The notes beneath the pieces are model-generated. The model did no database searches. It was not told where the DNA came from and was given only the letters and a program-made list of their open reading frames with translations. This document shows positions 55,301-58,300 of a stretch of DNA of 64,000 bases, piece by piece. The DNA lies in assembly GCA_032173965.1 (NCBI GenBank), contig CM063283.1, positions 83,082,743-83,146,742 on the forward strand, in the 5' to 3' direction. Positions within the stretch are counted from its first letter, which is position 1. Each line of letters opens with the position of its first letter. The DNA is from Sitta carolinensis (Eukaryota; Chordata; Aves; Passeriformes; Sittidae). A program made the position numbers and the translations under genes.

Positions 55301-58300
55301 CTATGAATGCATGGTTGACTTGGAATTTCTTCACATGTTACAGATAAAATCCACGTAGCCGTTAAATTTGAATTCCAGCATTTGTTATGAAGGTGAATGT
55401 TGCTTGTGTTCAAGAAATGTGTCTGTCACTGTGTGTACCTATGCATAGTGGATTTTAGATCCTAAATCCAGAATCACACTTAATTACTTGGATGCAGGTA
55501 TCCCCATTCTGTTTCCAAATGTTTCCAGCATGACATAACATAATGTAAAAATAACTTGGTTATGTTTCATCAATCAGTCCCATAGGACTGATGGTAAAGC
55601 AGCATAAGGTCCTACACAGAATAAATAGGAAGGGTCTGCTGGAGATAGAAATATTTTTATTATGTCAGCAGAATCACATCCATGTCATACAAGCTAAGGA
55701 TAATTGAGTGTTAGTAGACAAAGCCTTGTCATTTCTAGTCTGGGCAACTGCAGAGTAACTATGGGCAAAACATACTAGAGGTGATCTTCAGCAGTTTGTG
55801 AAATTTGAGCTTCTTTTAGTACTTAAGCAGTAAACGGTAGAAAGGTGAAGGGAGTGAAATTCTTCTAAATCACCTACATAAACATTTTAATTTGTAAATA
55901 TACATATAGACATACAGTAGCGCGTTATATTTTACTTAAAACAGTTCAGTCTACAGACTCTTTAATTAACTCATTTAATTTTCATTTGGTATTATGTTTC
56001 TAGATTGATTCCCTCACAGGTCTTGGAGTGGTTAAAGTAGAATGTGGGTCACAATTTTCTGTGGCCCTTACCAAATCTGGAGCTGTGTATACATGGTAAG
56101 TATTCTGTATTTGTTTTTTCAACAGTGTTAGATGTCACCTTGTGTTACTGTGATGCAGATAGAAACACACAGTAACACACACAACAGGTGTTCAGGTAGA
56201 GAAGAAGAAAGGAAGTCTCTAGTTTATTGTTGACCTTGTATATATAAGTTTCTGGACAGTGACCAGAGATTGGACAGAGAAGTTACCACCTCTCCATCTC
56301 CACTGGTCACTTGAGAAGTCCATCAGGTGATATCTTTTACAAAGGAATGCAAACATGATTCTTGTTTATCTTACAATTCATGAGAACTGACTCCACTATA
56401 CTAAAACAAATCAGAAGGCTTGTTTTCAGGGACAACAACATTGTCTGTAACAGATACCAGTGTTACACTTCCTTCATTGCTTTGATCTTCTCTTTCAAAA
56501 TTTTTTTGACTTCCTGACTCTTGATTAGTAATAAATTCTCTCACTTTGGGGAACATATTCTAGTGCCATGAATGAAAAATCCAAGTCTTTTTTCTTGGAA
56601 ACCTAAGCACAGGGTTGTCAATTCCAGACACTGCAAGATGCAGAACTTCCAAGGAGGTCAGTAGAATTATAAGCATGAAGTGGCACGCAGGGTGAAAGAT
56701 GATAGCATAAAAAAACATTCTCATGTATTATCAAAATTGTGCCTACCTTGTGGCTGTAGTCTGAGAATTTGATTTTAGAAATCATTGTTTCAGTCTTCCT
56801 TACGCCATTCCAAATTTTGTCGTTTAAAATGGCTTAGCAAAATACCTTCCTGACTTCCCTCAGCTATCTTGTTTGTATGACATTTAGGTATCCTTAAACA
56901 GTATGAAATTCCAGTCTCTGAGATCAGTAAATGCACTGTTTTTGCAGATGAATGCATCTAATACTTGACTCTTTTAATAGTTAAAAATAAAGACCATCCT
57001 CTGGAAAAGTGATAAAAGGAACTACCCAGATTAAGTAGGAGCATTGTATTGGAGGTGTAAGAATCTGTACTGAGTCAGCAGAATCACATCTATAAAAAGT
57101 AGCAATGATTTGTGTTCAATGTTTGGAGAATATTTTGGTATTGGACTTCATAAGTACATCTACAGGTCAAACATCAGACGTTTGTCATTACATTTTTTCC
57201 ACAGTTAAAACAGTTTTTAAATGTTTACTTCTCTGTGCAGGGGCAAGGGAGATTATCATCGCTTAGGCCATGGATCTGATGACCATGTTAGAAGACCACG
57301 ACAAGTGCAGGGACTGCAAGGAAAGAAAGTTATTGCAATTGCTACGGGCTCTTTGCACTGTGTTTGCTGCACTGAAGATGGTATAAAAACAAAATAATTT
57401 ACTTAGTTCTTAGCATTGAATTTGAAAAAATTGAAAATTTATATTTTAGTCAACTGTTGGTAGGTTGTCCTTGCTAAAAATGCTGGTTCTCTCTGTGTGT
57501 GACTTATTTTGTATTTGCAGATGTTGCATATTTCTTGAGTAGGAGGCATGACATAGATTTAAAGTTGTCATATAAAACTAAATCGATGAAAATTAAAGAA
57601 TTCATGTTGCATAAGCACTGATGATCAAAGAAAAATATAGAGCTCTAAAGGTGATTGCAGAATGGTTGAGCAGTAGCATTAAATGGACTTGGCTTTTTTT
57701 TTGTTTGCAGGGTCTTGTAAGTTGGCTGAAGGGTTTTAACTTGCTAAATGAAGCACTGCACAAACAGTATTGCTTCTTACATAGCAGGTTGAGATAGTGA
57801 ATGTTCTTTGTAGCAGATTCCACCCGCTATTAACAAGTCTGCACAATAACTGAGTGTTTTATAGGTCCTAGTGAAATATAGATAACAAAAATAAGTACAT
57901 ATGCAGAAAATGAATGCTCGGGAATGAGCTTGTTACTTTAAAAGTATTTCCCAATTGTCTTGCAACAGCAAGTACCTATTTTAATATCTTGTCTAGTAAT
58001 ACAGCTTATTATAGGCTTTTTGTCTTATATATTTAATTTTTTTTCATATTGGCTTTGCTTTTGCTATGAAGCTGTCAAATACAGGCTGTTCCTGATGTAT
58101 GGTGCTCTACCATCTCCTTCTGTTCTGGACGAGAACCTTTCAGTTATACAAACTATGAGGAAAGAAATGCATCTTATGCTAGCTGCTCTACGGAGACTGT
58201 CTACCTGACTGTGTCAATCAAGATTTATCTGCACTAGATAGTGGATTTCAGGATAGCCATCAGTCACAGAAATCTTATTTACAGCCCAAGGCCTTATCTG

